A stretch of 64,000 nucleotides of DNA. Origin: Paraburkholderia sejongensis. Lineage in GTDB: Bacteria > Pseudomonadota > Gammaproteobacteria > Burkholderiales > Burkholderiaceae. Shown one piece after another: positions 15,084-23,731 of the stretch. Within the stretch, counting starts at the first letter, position 1, and every line of letters starts with the position of its first letter. The notes below the pieces were generated by a model. It did no database searches. It had not been told where the DNA came from and saw only the letters and a list, made by a program, of their open reading frames with translations. The position numbers and the translations under genes are program-made. The DNA lies in contig NZ_JAJITD010000003.1 of assembly GCF_020880815.1 (NCBI RefSeq), positions 186,001 to 250,000 of the forward strand, given 5' to 3'.

Positions 15084-15255
15084 GGTCGCTCTCTGCCTGG
15101 TGCGGCGATTGCAGGGGAAACGTCACGTTGACTGCGAAACCCACCTTGTCGGCCGTATCGATCCGGACCGGACCGCCGAGTGTGCGAGCGCGTTCGCGCG
15201 CGCCGATCAGGCCGAAGGGTATGTGCGCGGTGTCCCCCGGCGGCAGGCGACACGC
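15061..15255 (-). pseudogene. Remnant of a HisKA_3 histidine kinase, C-terminal ATPase end only
   Basis: Read leftward, this stretch encodes a short open segment that matches the end of a NarX/UhpB-type ATPase domain: 'PFGLIGARERARTLGGPVR', then 'VNVTFPL', the G2-box and last strands. An in-frame stop lies at 15256-15258 and there is no start. A +1 shift at the run of five G/C bases near 15236 would extend it into a plausible 'ADNGLSV' (N-box/G1-like) segment, so both a frameshift and an upstream deletion seem to have occurred. Its stop falls 23 bases inside the response regulator gene, the usual kinase-regulator overlap. It was too short to be called as a normal gene. Confidence 0.75.
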
Positions 15256-15338
15256 TCAGGCCATTATCCGCTTTCCGCAGCGGGCAATCGGGACCGCGAC
15301 TGTCGACGAACTGCGGTCGGGAGGGCTTCGAGCCGCCG

Positions 15339-16178
15339 TCAGTGCGACAGCAGGACCGGCACCGTCATCGAGTGCAGCATCGTGCGCGTCGCGCCGCCCA
15401 GCACGATTTCGTGCAGGCGCGAATGCGCGTACGCGCCCATCACGAGCAGGTCGCAACCGAGCTCGGACGCCTGCGACAGCAGCGCGTCGCCGACCGGTGT
15501 ATCGGTTGCGACGCTCAGTTCCCGCACGTCGACCTTCACGCCGTGACGGGCGATGTTCCGCGCGATGTCGGCGCCGGGAAGCCGGTCCGGCGCGGTCCGG
15601 TCGCGTGGCGAATGGACGGTCAGTAGCGTGACTTTTGCGGCATCCACCAGCAATGGCAGCGCGTCGGCGATCGCGCGGGTGGCTTCGCGGCTGCCGTCCC
15701 ACGCGATCAGCGCGTGCTGGCCCGGCGCCGCGAAGGTCCCCGCCGAGGGCGTCAGCAACACCGGGCGCCCGGCCGACAACACGACGTGCTCGACGAACTG
15801 CTCGGCGACGAAAGACTCGGGATCGGCCGGATCGAACTGGCCGAGCACGATCAGATCGGCCAGACGCGCGTACGGCGGCACCACGTCGTTCGCATCGCCG
15901 TCGGCCGCGATCCACTCGCCGTCGACTTTTGCGCGCGCGAGTTCCGCGTGAAATAGCCGCTCCAGCGCGCCGGCCCGTTCGTGGCGCAAGCGCTCGTGCT
16001 CGGCGTAATACCCGGCGGTGCCGGCCATCACGAGAAACGCGTGGCGCGGCGGCACGTAGGTCGAGAACAGCCCCGTCAGCCGCGCGTGAAACCGGTGCGC
16101 GAGTTGCAGAGCGAACTCCAGACGGGGGTGCGCGCGAGCGCTCGTATCGAGGTGAACGAGGATGGTGTGGTAGCTCAT
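15339..16178 (-). CDS. Tandem universal stress protein (two Usp domains)
   Basis: A 279-residue protein with two Usp domains: residues ~1-145 ('SYHTILVHLDTSARAHPRLEFAL') and ~150-279 ('HALIAWDGSREATRAI'). The ATP-loop equivalent in the second domain is altered ('GAYAHSRLHEIVLGG', with Ala for the second Gly), so nucleotide binding may differ. ATG 16178 was chosen because a family-typical first strand begins there; the longer in-frame extension crosses the FNR box. That box (16270-16283) lies 92 bases upstream, so activation under low oxygen is probable. Confidence 0.9.
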   Translation of the reverse strand: MSYHTILVHLDTSARAHPRLEFALQLAHRFHARLTGLFSTYVPPRHAFLVMAGTAGYYAEHERLRHERAGALERLFHAELARAKVDGEWIAADGDANDVVPPYARLADLIVLGQFDPADPESFVAEQFVEHVVLSAGRPVLLTPSAGTFAAPGQHALIAWDGSREATRAIADALPLLVDAAKVTLLTVHSPRDRTAPDRLPGADIARNIARHGVKVDVRELSVATDTPVGDALLSQASELGCDLLVMGAYAHSRLHEIVLGGATRTMLHSMTVPVLLSH

Positions 16179-16269
16179 CGCCGGGACTCCGTGACAGAAC
16201 ATGAGAACGCGAGAAACGGGCGGCGGCCCCGCGGTGAGATCGAGTCTAGGAGCGGCGTGCGCGCCGCGT

Positions 16270-16283
16270 TTGACCCAGGTCAA
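16270..16283. promoter_or_regulatory. FNR box TTGAC-CCAG-GTCAA between divergent genes
   Basis: Perfect inverted repeat (TTGAC/GTCAA) in the 207-bp gap between the leftward tandem Usp gene and the rightward HPF-like gene. It is roughly midway, 92 bases from one start and 103 from the other, so one box may serve both promoters. The CCAG spacer is the same as in the box at 11692. Confidence 0.75.
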
Positions 16284-16385
16284 ATACTGCGTTGCGCGTC
16301 GGCACACGATAGGCCAGTGGCAAACAGCGCTGGCGGCGGACTATCCAGGCGGTGCCCGGTCGATTTTCGGAGCGCGGAGGCAAGC

Positions 16386-16721
16386 ATGGGCATCGGCATG
16401 CAGGTCGTCTATCTCGGCTTTCCCGGGGCGGCGCAGCTGGAAGCGGAGGCGGGGGCGCAGCTGGTGCGTCTCGCGCGGTTCGGCGCGCTGTTATCGAACT
16501 GCCATCTCGCGATCGAGGCGCTCGGCGCACGGACCGGCCACCCGCTGTATGACGTGCGGCTCGATCTGATCACGCCGGCCCACGAACTTCAGCCGATCGC
16601 GCATTGCGCGAATGCGAACGCGGAGGAAGCGATTCGCCGCGCGTTCGATCTCGCCGAAAAACAGCTGGAAACAACGGTCGTCGCGCTGTTTAACAGCCGC
16701 GCCGACAGGGGGCGGTCGTGA
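16386..16721 (+). CDS. HPF/RaiA-like ribosome-associated protein
   Basis: A 111-residue protein resembling the S30AE (HPF/RaiA) domain, which binds the 30S decoding centre and puts ribosomes into a resting state. It shows the family pattern 'MQVVYLGFPGAAQLEAEAG', then 'HPLYDVRLDLITP', then 'EEAIRRAFDLAEKQLE'. Length is normal for the short form with no dimerisation extension. The ATG at 16386 has GCGGAGG seven bases upstream; a second ATG at 16398 is possible. Divergent from the tandem Usp gene and sharing its FNR box, it fits ribosome hibernation under oxygen limitation. Assignment is by eye on a divergent family. Confidence 0.7.
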   Translation: MGIGMQVVYLGFPGAAQLEAEAGAQLVRLARFGALLSNCHLAIEALGARTGHPLYDVRLDLITPAHELQPIAHCANANAEEAIRRAFDLAEKQLETTVVALFNSRADRGRS

Positions 16722-16845
16722 CGTCTGGACGAGCGGCAGCGGCACCGGCGTAAGCCGCGCGACCTGCGCGACCCGCTCGGCGATGCCGCCGGATTCGACA
16801 GCGGCTCGCATGGCGTTCGCGGCTCGCCCGCGCGCCCGGCCGCAT

Positions 16846-16859
16846 TTGATATGGATCAA
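16846..16859. promoter_or_regulatory. FNR box TTGAT-ATGG-ATCAA
   Basis: Exact match to the FNR consensus, 127 bases before the small gene at 16987, in a 265-bp gap with no other recognisable feature. Third box in 5 kb around the FNR gene. Confidence 0.8.
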
Positions 16860-16986
16860 AGGCGCGGCACGGCACCCGGCTACGCTGAAGTTTCGGTCCA
16901 CAGTGCCGGCAAGCCCAGGCACGCGAGCGGTTTCCGGCGCGCGTGCCCGGCCGGCATGCGCGGGCAAAAAACAGAAGGAGTTCCCA

Positions 16987-17226
16987 ATGACGTTATCGGC
17001 AAACCTGCAAGAGGGAACCTGGTCCGTGAGCGTGCGGACCAACGAGGCGCGAGGCGGCGGCTATCAGTCGACGATTTTCGTCAAGCATTCGTCGCCGGGC
17101 GGCGACTTCGAACATGGCTTTCATCACGCGACGATCTTTGCATCCGAACGCGAAGCGGTGCTCGAAGGGCTGCGCGAAGGGATGACCTGGATCGCGCTGA
17201 AGACGAACCGAACCATCGCGGTGTAA
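16987..17226 (+). CDS. Small conserved-looking protein downstream of an FNR box
   Basis: A 79-residue protein of unknown function, beginning at ATG 16987 with a strong AGAAGGAG site. It has no signal peptide or membrane segment. It is rich in beta-strand-like stretches ('TWSVSVRTNEARGGGYQSTI', then 'HHATIFASEREAVLEGLREG'), suggesting a small alpha/beta fold. The perfect FNR box upstream makes anaerobic induction likely. I do not recognise a named family. Confidence 0.75.
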   Translation: MTLSANLQEGTWSVSVRTNEARGGGYQSTIFVKHSSPGGDFEHGFHHATIFASEREAVLEGLREGMTWIALKTNRTIAV

Positions 17227-17239
17227 AAGCGCGGACCAG

Positions 17240-19015
17240 TCACGGGCGTCGTCGCGTTGCAAACGCGTCGCCGATCTGCCGCGCCCGGGTCACTTCATCG
17301 CTGTGCAGGTAGATCGACGTGGTCGACACCGATGCGTGGCGCAGATTGTCCCGCACCGTCGTCAATTCGGCGCCGCGACCGAGCGCATGGCTCGCATGCG
17401 TGTGGCGCATCCAGTGCGTGCTGGCGTTGCGCAGTTTGGCGGCCAGAGGCGGATGGTCTGCTTCGATGTCGGCCGCCGCCAGCAGAAAGAAGCGCTTGAG
17501 CACGCCCCACAACCGCACGCTGCTGATCGCCGCGGCGCTGTCCGTTTCGAGGCTGCCGATGACCGGCGTCCGCGGACGCCATTGCGCCTGCACAACCGGT
17601 AGTCCCCGTTCCGCGAGATAGCGCGCGAGCGCATCCCACGCGAGCGGCGGCAGCGCGACCTGCGCGAGCTTGTTGCCCTTGCCGGTCACGTGCAGCCAGT
17701 GATCGCCGCGCGCATCGGTTCTGACGTTGCCGAGCGTCGCGCCGACCAGTTCGCTCGCGCGCAGGCCGGTCGCATAGCCGAAATCGAGCAGAAAGCGCAG
17801 ACGCTGCGCGGCCGGCACGCTCCAGCCCGACGCGGCCGATCGTGTCGATCGTGCCGATCGTGTCGATGACGCCGCCGCGTCGTCGCGAAACTCGAGGCCG
17901 TCGGCGATCGTACGCACGAGTGCCCATTCGCCTTCGGTGAACGCATGCGACGTATCGAGCGTCGCCGCTGTGCTGCCGCCGCGCACCTTCACGCCGGAAA
18001 ACGGATTGGCGAGCACGTAGCGCTGCTCGATCAGCCAGCGCATCAGCGCGCCGAGGATCGACAGCGCGTGCGCGACCGAGCGCTCCGACAGATTGCCGTT
18101 GAACGGCCGCCATTCGGGCGACGTACGCGGCCGCACCGGGCCGACCCAGCGTGCGTGCGGAGCGGGGCGGCGCAAAAATGCGCGATACGCGATCGCGTCT
18201 TCGGTGGTCAGCGACGACAGCGCGCGGCCCCGTTCGACGATCGCCCACAGGATCAGACGCTCGGCTTCCTTGCGGTAGGTGCGCCGGGTCGCGGGCGACT
18301 CCTGCAGCGCGAGCCACGTCTGCACGGCCTCATAGTCGTTCGATGCATCCAGCGTGCAGGTCGCCGCCGGCGCGCGAAACGTGCCGTTGCTGCCGTCGAC
18401 TTCGTGCGGCAACTTCAGCGCTTCCCACGGCACGATGTCGCTGCGCTGGCTCGCTACGATCAGCGCGCGGGCCTTTTCGGTGAGCGCGGGCCACGCGGCA
18501 AAGAACTGTTCGATCGCGCGCGCACTCGCCGCGCCGAGGCCGGGCACCGCTTTCCACCATTGGCGGCGGCGCGGCACCCGCACGGTCAGATCGGCCAGTG
18601 TCGCGATGCCGTGTTCGCGCAGCACGCGTACCGCGCGCGGGGAGAGCCATTGTTCGATGTCGTCGGCGATCTGCGGCTCGGCCGGGCGCGCGGTACGCAG
18701 GATCTCGATCACGTGCGCGACGGTTTTGGCGTGCTGCTCGCGTTCGTTGGCCGGATGGTCGAGCAGCGCGACGAGATCGGCGCGATGAAGGGCGCGCGCA
18801 ACGGCCAGCAGTTGGCGACGGATTTTGCCGAGTACGCCGCGCGCGGATTTGTTGTCGCCCAGTGCTCCGGGCAGGTAGCGTGCTACTGCCTGCCGGACCG
18901 GCAGGCCCGCGTACCACGCGCGTAGTACCGCGAGTTCGTCGGCGTTGGGCAGCGGGGCGGCGGCGGGGGCGGTGGGGGCGGGGAGTGGCGGTGTGGTGGT
19001 GGGGCGCGATTTCAT
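17240..19015 (-). CDS. Large tyrosine recombinase (phage-integrase family)
   Basis: A 591-residue site-specific recombinase. The C-terminal catalytic domain (~360-580) shows the Arg in 'ATGLRASELVG', H-x2-R in 'HWMRHTHASHAL' and the nucleophilic Tyr in 'TSIYLHSDEV'; a SAM-like core-binding domain precedes it (~225-340). The N-terminal ~210 residues resemble the extra helical domain (DUF3701-like) of a chromosomal integrase group common in Burkholderiaceae, so this may be a resident gene rather than evidence of a nearby phage. No flanking att repeats or phage genes are visible. It is convergent with the FNR-regulated small gene, with a 13-bp gap. Confidence 0.9.
   Translation of the reverse strand: MKSRPTTTPPLPAPTAPAAAPLPNADELAVLRAWYAGLPVRQAVARYLPGALGDNKSARGVLGKIRRQLLAVARALHRADLVALLDHPANEREQHAKTVAHVIEILRTARPAEPQIADDIEQWLSPRAVRVLREHGIATLADLTVRVPRRRQWWKAVPGLGAASARAIEQFFAAWPALTEKARALIVASQRSDIVPWEALKLPHEVDGSNGTFRAPAATCTLDASNDYEAVQTWLALQESPATRRTYRKEAERLILWAIVERGRALSSLTTEDAIAYRAFLRRPAPHARWVGPVRPRTSPEWRPFNGNLSERSVAHALSILGALMRWLIEQRYVLANPFSGVKVRGGSTAATLDTSHAFTEGEWALVRTIADGLEFRDDAAASSTRSARSTRSAASGWSVPAAQRLRFLLDFGYATGLRASELVGATLGNVRTDARGDHWLHVTGKGNKLAQVALPPLAWDALARYLAERGLPVVQAQWRPRTPVIGSLETDSAAAISSVRLWGVLKRFFLLAAADIEADHPPLAAKLRNASTHWMRHTHASHALGRGAELTTVRDNLRHASVSTTSIYLHSDEVTRARQIGDAFATRRRP
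17837..17863 (-). repeat. Three 9-bp repeats inside the recombinase gene
   Basis: Three contiguous units CGATCGTGT, CGATCGTGC and CGATCGTGT encode a Ser/Thr-Arg-rich insert (TRSARSTRS) just before the catalytic Arg region. The frame is preserved, so the unit is a plausible hot spot for in-frame length change. Confidence 0.8.
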
Positions 19016-19246
19016 GAGCGTGAGTTTAACTCTTAAATCGGTGCCTTATGATAAGAAAAGTTATCTTCATGGGCTTTTTCTCCGTCATGTTGAGCGGGGA
19101 CTTGCCAGATGAATTGACGTCGCGATCCGGGCTGACGAAGTGGCGGCGACATTAAGTACATACAGGACTCCGTGCAATCCTTTCTGCAGGAATGACGCAT
19201 TTAAGGAAATAAAAAAGCTTGCATTTGAGCGGCGGAAAACTATCTT

Positions 19247-19260
19247 GAGTTAACAAACTC
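19247..19260. promoter_or_regulatory. Inverted repeat GAGTT-AACA-AACTC before the LacI gene
   Basis: Perfect 5-base arms around a 4-base centre, 28 bases before the LacI-type start at 19289. It is a candidate autoregulatory operator, though it lacks the central CG of classic LacI operators. The 273-bp gap upstream also contains CTTATGATAAG at 19045-19055 near the recombinase promoter. Confidence 0.4.
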
Positions 19261-19288
19261 ACTCCTGGCTCGGCACCGGAGGAGACCC

Positions 19289-20308
19289 ATGCCGGCTACA
19301 CGTATGATGATTGCGCGTCGCGCTGGCGTCAGCGTCGCCACGGTAGACCGTGTGCTACGCGAGGACCAGGGGGTGCGCCCCGAAACAGCCGAACGCGTCC
19401 ACCTCGCGCTTGCGACGCTGCGTGACGAGCGCGCAAGCCGCGGCCGGCCCCCGAAAGCCACCTCGTTCCGGGTCGCGTTCGTTTTGCCGCAAATCAACTC
19501 CCGCTTTCTCGATCAGGTCGAGCGCGATATCGCGCTGTCGGCCAGCTTCTTCCGCGAGCACCGTATCGTTCCGTCGTTTTATCGTTGCGACCTGTCGAAC
19601 CAGCGAGATGTCACGTCATTCGCCCAGCAACTGACCGACTACGATGCGCTGGTGCTCGTGCCGCTCGATTACCCGTGGGTCGAGCGGATGATTCAGGACA
19701 TGACGGATGCAAACATGCCCGTCGTCACGATGTTTTCCGACTTGCCGTCGAGTGCTCGCGCCGCATACGTCGGCGTCGACAACCGCATCGCCGGACGCAC
19801 TGCCGGCCTGCTGATGGGACGCTTTGCCGGATCACGCATCGGCACCGTTGCAGTGTTGTCGGCGTCGTCGCGGCTGCACGATCAGCTCGAGCGTCGAACT
19901 GGTTTTTCTCAGGTTCTTGAAGAAGACTTTCGCAACCTGCGCTGGGTCACCGAACCCGATTTCGCCGAAGACGACGATAGCGCCGGCCTCGCCGTTCAGG
20001 GGCTGATTGCCGGACACCCGGATCTGGTTGGCGTGTATGTCACGGGCGGGGGGATTTCCGGCATTGCGGCTGCGTTACAGGAATCGGGCGATAAGGCGCG
20101 CCTCGTTCTGATAGGCCACGAATGCACGGCCGACACGCGCCTGCAATTATCCGAGCGCGCGATCGATGTGATCCTCGATCAGGACGTGCGTGGGATCGTC
20201 CATTGGGCGGGGCTCGCCGCGATCAATTTTCTGAACGACGTGCGCGGTGTGCTGACCATCCCAACACTCGAAACCCGAATTTATCTTCGTGAGAATGCGC
20301 ATGCCTGA
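19289..20308 (+). CDS. LacI-family transcriptional regulator
   Basis: A 339-residue regulator. The N-terminal LacI helix-turn-helix ('MMIARRAGVSVATVDRVLRE') is followed by the hinge 'RGRPPKA' and a sugar-binding periplasmic-protein-like domain ('VAFVLPQINSRFLDQVERDI' to the end). The substrate pocket resembles that of sugar- and polyol-sensing members but cannot be read in detail. GGAGGAG precedes the ATG at 19289; in-frame ATGs at codons 6 and 7 are alternatives. It lies just upstream of, and parallel to, the ABC importer/kinase operon and is its probable local regulator. Confidence 0.9.
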   Translation: MPATRMMIARRAGVSVATVDRVLREDQGVRPETAERVHLALATLRDERASRGRPPKATSFRVAFVLPQINSRFLDQVERDIALSASFFREHRIVPSFYRCDLSNQRDVTSFAQQLTDYDALVLVPLDYPWVERMIQDMTDANMPVVTMFSDLPSSARAAYVGVDNRIAGRTAGLLMGRFAGSRIGTVAVLSASSRLHDQLERRTGFSQVLEEDFRNLRWVTEPDFAEDDDSAGLAVQGLIAGHPDLVGVYVTGGGISGIAAALQESGDKARLVLIGHECTADTRLQLSERAIDVILDQDVRGIVHWAGLAAINFLNDVRGVLTIPTLETRIYLRENAHA

Positions 20309-20421
20309 AGCTCGCGACACGCGGATCGTCGTCTGATTCCGCCAGAGTCCGCATACGGCGCCCGGCGCATGGACGCTGTCTGTCATCAGGTTGGAGACCG
20401 AGAGAGACAAGGAGAGGACAA

Positions 20422-21753
20422 ATGTTACGTCTAACGTTAGCAAGGGTAATTGCGGCGGTGCTAGCGTCGCTGGGGCTCTGCTTCGGATCGGCGGCGCACG
20501 CGCAAGGCAAGCAGTTGACGCTTTGTTGGGCCGCGTGGGATCCCGCCAATGCGCTAGTCGAATTATCGAAGGACTTCACAGCCAAAACCGGCATTGCAAT
20601 GAAGTTCGAGTTCGTGCCCTGGACGAGCTACGCGGACCGCTTCCTGAACGAGCTCAATTCGCACGGCAAGCTGTGCGACCTCATCATCGGCGATAGCCAG
20701 TGGATCGGCGGTGCAGCTGTCAACGGGCACTACGTGAAGCTCAATGATTTCTTCGCGAAGAACAAGATATCGATGGACGACTTCGTGCCGGCAACGGTTG
20801 TCGGCTACGCGCAATGGCCCAAGAACACGCCGAACTACTGGGCGTTGCCAGCCATGGCCGACGCGGTGGGCTGGACGTATCGGAAAGACTGGTTTTCAAG
20901 ACCTGAACTGCGCGCCGAGTTCAAGCAGAAATACAAACGCGAACTCGAACCGCCGACCACGATGGACGAACTCAAGCAAACCGCCGAATTCTTCCAGGGG
21001 CGCAAGATCGACGGAAAGACGGTATATGGTGTGTATATCTTCACGGAACGCGGCTCCGAAGGTATCACGATGGGTGTGACCAACATGCTTTACAACTATG
21101 GCTTCGAATATCAGGATCCCAAGAAGCCATATCACCTCGATGGGTTCGTGAATTCGGCCGGTGCAATCAAGGGGCTCGAGTTCTATAAGGCGCTTTACAA
21201 GTGCTGCACCGCACCGGGTATGACGAACGCGTACATGCAGGAAGGACTCGATGCGTTCAAGTCCGGTCAGGTCGCGATGCAGATGAACTGGTTCGCGTTC
21301 TTCCCTGGACTCTATAAAGACCCGAATGTCGGTGGCGACAAGATCGGCTTCTTCGTCAATCCAAAGGAAATCGCCCAATTCACGCAACTCGGCGGGCAGG
21401 GCATCTCGGTCGTCTCCTATTCGGATCACAAAGCGGACGCGCTCGAATACATCAAGTGGTTTTCGCAACCCGATGTGCAGAAGAAGTGGTGGCAGGTCGG
21501 CGGTTATTCGGCAGCGAAGTCGGTCGTGGATGCGCCGGACTTTCCGAAGAGTGCGCCGTTCGCGCCCGCTTTCCTGAAGTCGATGGCGATCGTCAAGGAC
21601 TTCTGGGCAGAGCCGACCTATGCCGAGTTGCTGCTCGACATGCAAAAGCGTGTGCACGACTATGTGGTTGCCGATAAAGGCACGGCGAAGGAAGCGCTCG
21701 ATCTGCTGGTCAAGGACTGGAACAAGGTCTTCAGGACGGAAGGGAAGAACTGA
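20422..21753 (+). CDS. Carbohydrate/polyol ABC transporter substrate-binding protein
   Basis: A 443-residue periplasmic binding protein of the extracellular-solute-binding family 1 (MalE-like). A Sec signal peptide ends at 'SAAHA' near residue 28, and the mature domain begins 'KQLTLCWAAWDPANALVELS'. It starts after a good AAGGAGAGG site. It is the first gene of an importer operon with two permeases, a small membrane protein and two ATPases. That composition matches glycerol-type GlpSTPQUV importers, in which the binding protein is GlpV. The kinase genes at the end suggest a C3-C4 polyol or ketose ligand (inference). Confidence 0.9.
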   Translation: MLRLTLARVIAAVLASLGLCFGSAAHAQGKQLTLCWAAWDPANALVELSKDFTAKTGIAMKFEFVPWTSYADRFLNELNSHGKLCDLIIGDSQWIGGAAVNGHYVKLNDFFAKNKISMDDFVPATVVGYAQWPKNTPNYWALPAMADAVGWTYRKDWFSRPELRAEFKQKYKRELEPPTTMDELKQTAEFFQGRKIDGKTVYGVYIFTERGSEGITMGVTNMLYNYGFEYQDPKKPYHLDGFVNSAGAIKGLEFYKALYKCCTAPGMTNAYMQEGLDAFKSGQVAMQMNWFAFFPGLYKDPNVGGDKIGFFVNPKEIAQFTQLGGQGISVVSYSDHKADALEYIKWFSQPDVQKKWWQVGGYSAAKSVVDAPDFPKSAPFAPAFLKSMAIVKDFWAEPTYAELLLDMQKRVHDYVVADKGTAKEALDLLVKDWNKVFRTEGKN

Positions 21754-21824
21754 AATCTCCAGGGACCTCAACGCGCGGAGCGGCAGGCTGATTGACCTCG
21801 ACGATCCGTGTAAAGGAGTCTGGC

Positions 21825-22781
21825 ATGTTGGCGAACAAGCCTCTTGCTCCAGAAGGATTGCAAGCGCAATCGCGGGCGCGCGCGGCGGCGCGTCCGCGCG
21901 GACTGTCCGACCGGACGATCGCGTGGCTGTTCATCCTTCCGACCATCGTGCTGCTGCTTGCAATCAACATCTTTCCATTGATCTGGGCATTGCGGCTGTC
22001 GTTCACGAACTTCAAGTCGAACATGCCGAGCGTACCGGCGCGTTTTGTCGGCATCGACAATTACACGGACATCCTGACCGACGAAGACATCTGGTACGCG
22101 ATGCAGGTCACCGCGCGCTTCGTGTTCTGGTCGGTCGGACTCGAAGTACTGCTCGGCTTCGGACTTGCGCTTCTGGTGAACCGGCAGTTTCGCGGCCATA
22201 GTTTCTGGACCACGCTGATCCTGCTGCCGATGATGTTGTCGCCCGCGGTCGTCGGTAACTTCTGGACTTTCCTGCTGCAGCCTCAAACGGGCCTGTTCAA
22301 CGACATCGTCAGTTTCTTCACGGGTATTGCGCCCAACTCGTTCCAGATGATCGGCGACGTGCCACTCGCTCCGTGGACGATCGTCATGGTCGACACATGG
22401 ATGTGGACACCCTACGTGATGCTGATCTGTCGTGCGGGCCTGCGCTCGATTCCCGACTACATCTACGAAGCAGCCGAAGTGGACCGCGCTTCGCCGTGGC
22501 GCCAGTTCTGGTCGATCACGCTGCCGATGACGCTGCCGTTCCTGATGCTGGCCATTCTGTTTCGCGGCATCGAGAACTTCAAGATGTTCGACATGGTGAA
22601 TCTGCTGACGTCGGGCGGTCCCGGTTCCGTGACCGAAACAGTGTCGATCACACTGAAGCGCGCGGCGTTCGAAAAGTGGCAAACGGGTTATTCGTCTGCG
22701 CTGGCGATCATTCTGTTCGTCGCCGTGTTCGGCGCCGCGAATCTCTATGTGAAGGCCCTCAACAGGGTGAAACAGCGATGA
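21825..22781 (+). CDS. ABC transporter permease (MalF-like)
   Basis: A 318-residue inner-membrane permease with about six transmembrane segments, the first at 'TIAWLFILPTIVLLLAINIF'. The cytoplasmic EAA loop that docks the ATPase reads 'IYEAAEVDRASPWRQFW'. The ATG at 21825 is preceded by AAAGGAG. Its last codons overlap the start of the second permease as ATGA, so the pair is translationally coupled and forms the heterodimeric channel of the importer. Confidence 0.92.
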   Translation: MLANKPLAPEGLQAQSRARAAARPRGLSDRTIAWLFILPTIVLLLAINIFPLIWALRLSFTNFKSNMPSVPARFVGIDNYTDILTDEDIWYAMQVTARFVFWSVGLEVLLGFGLALLVNRQFRGHSFWTTLILLPMMLSPAVVGNFWTFLLQPQTGLFNDIVSFFTGIAPNSFQMIGDVPLAPWTIVMVDTWMWTPYVMLICRAGLRSIPDYIYEAAEVDRASPWRQFWSITLPMTLPFLMLAILFRGIENFKMFDMVNLLTSGGPGSVTETVSITLKRAAFEKWQTGYSSALAIILFVAVFGAANLYVKALNRVKQR

Positions 22782-23731
22782 CAGAGCTTGCCCTTCAACA
22801 ATCGGTCGTCGCCGCGTCGCCGCGCAGCAAGACTTTCGCCGCGATCGTCGTGATCGCGTATGCACTCGTTGCGACGTTGCCCATCGTGTGGATTATCCTG
22901 ACGAGCTTCAAGACCCAGGAAGACGCGATTGCGTATCCGCCCGTCGTGATGTTTCAGCCATCGATGGAAGGCTACGTGAATCTCTTTACGATCCGCTCGC
23001 GGCAGACGCCGGAGTTCATCGCGAGCTTGCCTCCGGCGCAGACCTGGTATGACCGGGACGTACGCAAGCGCAATATGGTGATTGCGGGGCCATCGAAGGT
23101 CTTGCCCCGTTTCGTCAATTCGCTTGTGATCGGATTCGGCTCGACGTTTCTCGCGGTGTTTCTCGGCACGCTGGCCGCGTATGCGTTCTCGCGATTCAGG
23201 GTGCCGCTGGCGGACGATCTGCTGTTTTTTATTCTGTCGACCCGGATGATGCCGCCCATTGCTGTTGCGATTCCTATCTATCTGATGTACCGGGCGCTTG
23301 GGCTGGCGGATAGCTACGTGGGCATGATCGTGCTGTATACGGCCGTGAATGTGTCGCTGGCGGTGTGGTTGCTGAAGGGTTTCATCGACGAGATACCGCG
23401 CGAATATGAAGAGGCCGCGCTCGTCGACGGTTACACGCGGCTACAGGCTTTCATCAAGGTCGTGTTGCCGCAGGCGGTCACGGGCATTGCCGCAACCGCG
23501 ATTTTCTGTCTGATCTTTGCGTGGAACGAGTACGCGTTTGCACTGTTGCTCACCAGCGGCGACGCGCAGACGATGCCGCCGTTCATTCCGTTCATCATCG
23601 GCGAGGGCGGCCAGGACTGGCCGGCCGTCGCGGCCGCGACGACACTGTTCGTGCTGCCGATCCTGATCTTCACCGTCGTGCTGCGCAAGCACCTGTTGCG
23701 CGGCATCACTTTCGGAGCGGTGCGCAAATGA
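22778..23731 (+). CDS. ABC transporter permease (MalG-like)
   Basis: A 317-residue partner permease with six predicted membrane segments and a large periplasmic loop between the first and second. The EAA motif is well preserved ('EYEEAALVDGYTRLQAF'). It starts as ATGA on the stop of the first permease and ends as ATGA on the start of the small membrane protein. Proposed to pair with the upstream permease in a polyol/ketose importer. Confidence 0.92.
   Translation: MTELALQQSVVAASPRSKTFAAIVVIAYALVATLPIVWIILTSFKTQEDAIAYPPVVMFQPSMEGYVNLFTIRSRQTPEFIASLPPAQTWYDRDVRKRNMVIAGPSKVLPRFVNSLVIGFGSTFLAVFLGTLAAYAFSRFRVPLADDLLFFILSTRMMPPIAVAIPIYLMYRALGLADSYVGMIVLYTAVNVSLAVWLLKGFIDEIPREYEEAALVDGYTRLQAFIKVVLPQAVTGIAATAIFCLIFAWNEYAFALLLTSGDAQTMPPFIPFIIGEGGQDWPAVAAATTLFVLPILIFTVVLRKHLLRGITFGAVRK

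Noticed and set aside
17240..19015. The recombinase as a mark of an integrated prophage or genomic island boundary
   Set aside because: No tRNA, att-like repeats or phage genes are nearby, and the large N-terminal domain suggests a resident chromosomal recombinase.
19045..19065. Palindromes CTTATGATAAG and GATAA-N6-TTATC before the recombinase gene as a site shared with the LysR box at 3031
   Set aside because: Similar letters (ATAAG/CTTAT) but opposite order and different spacing; probably coincidental AT-rich promoter sequence.
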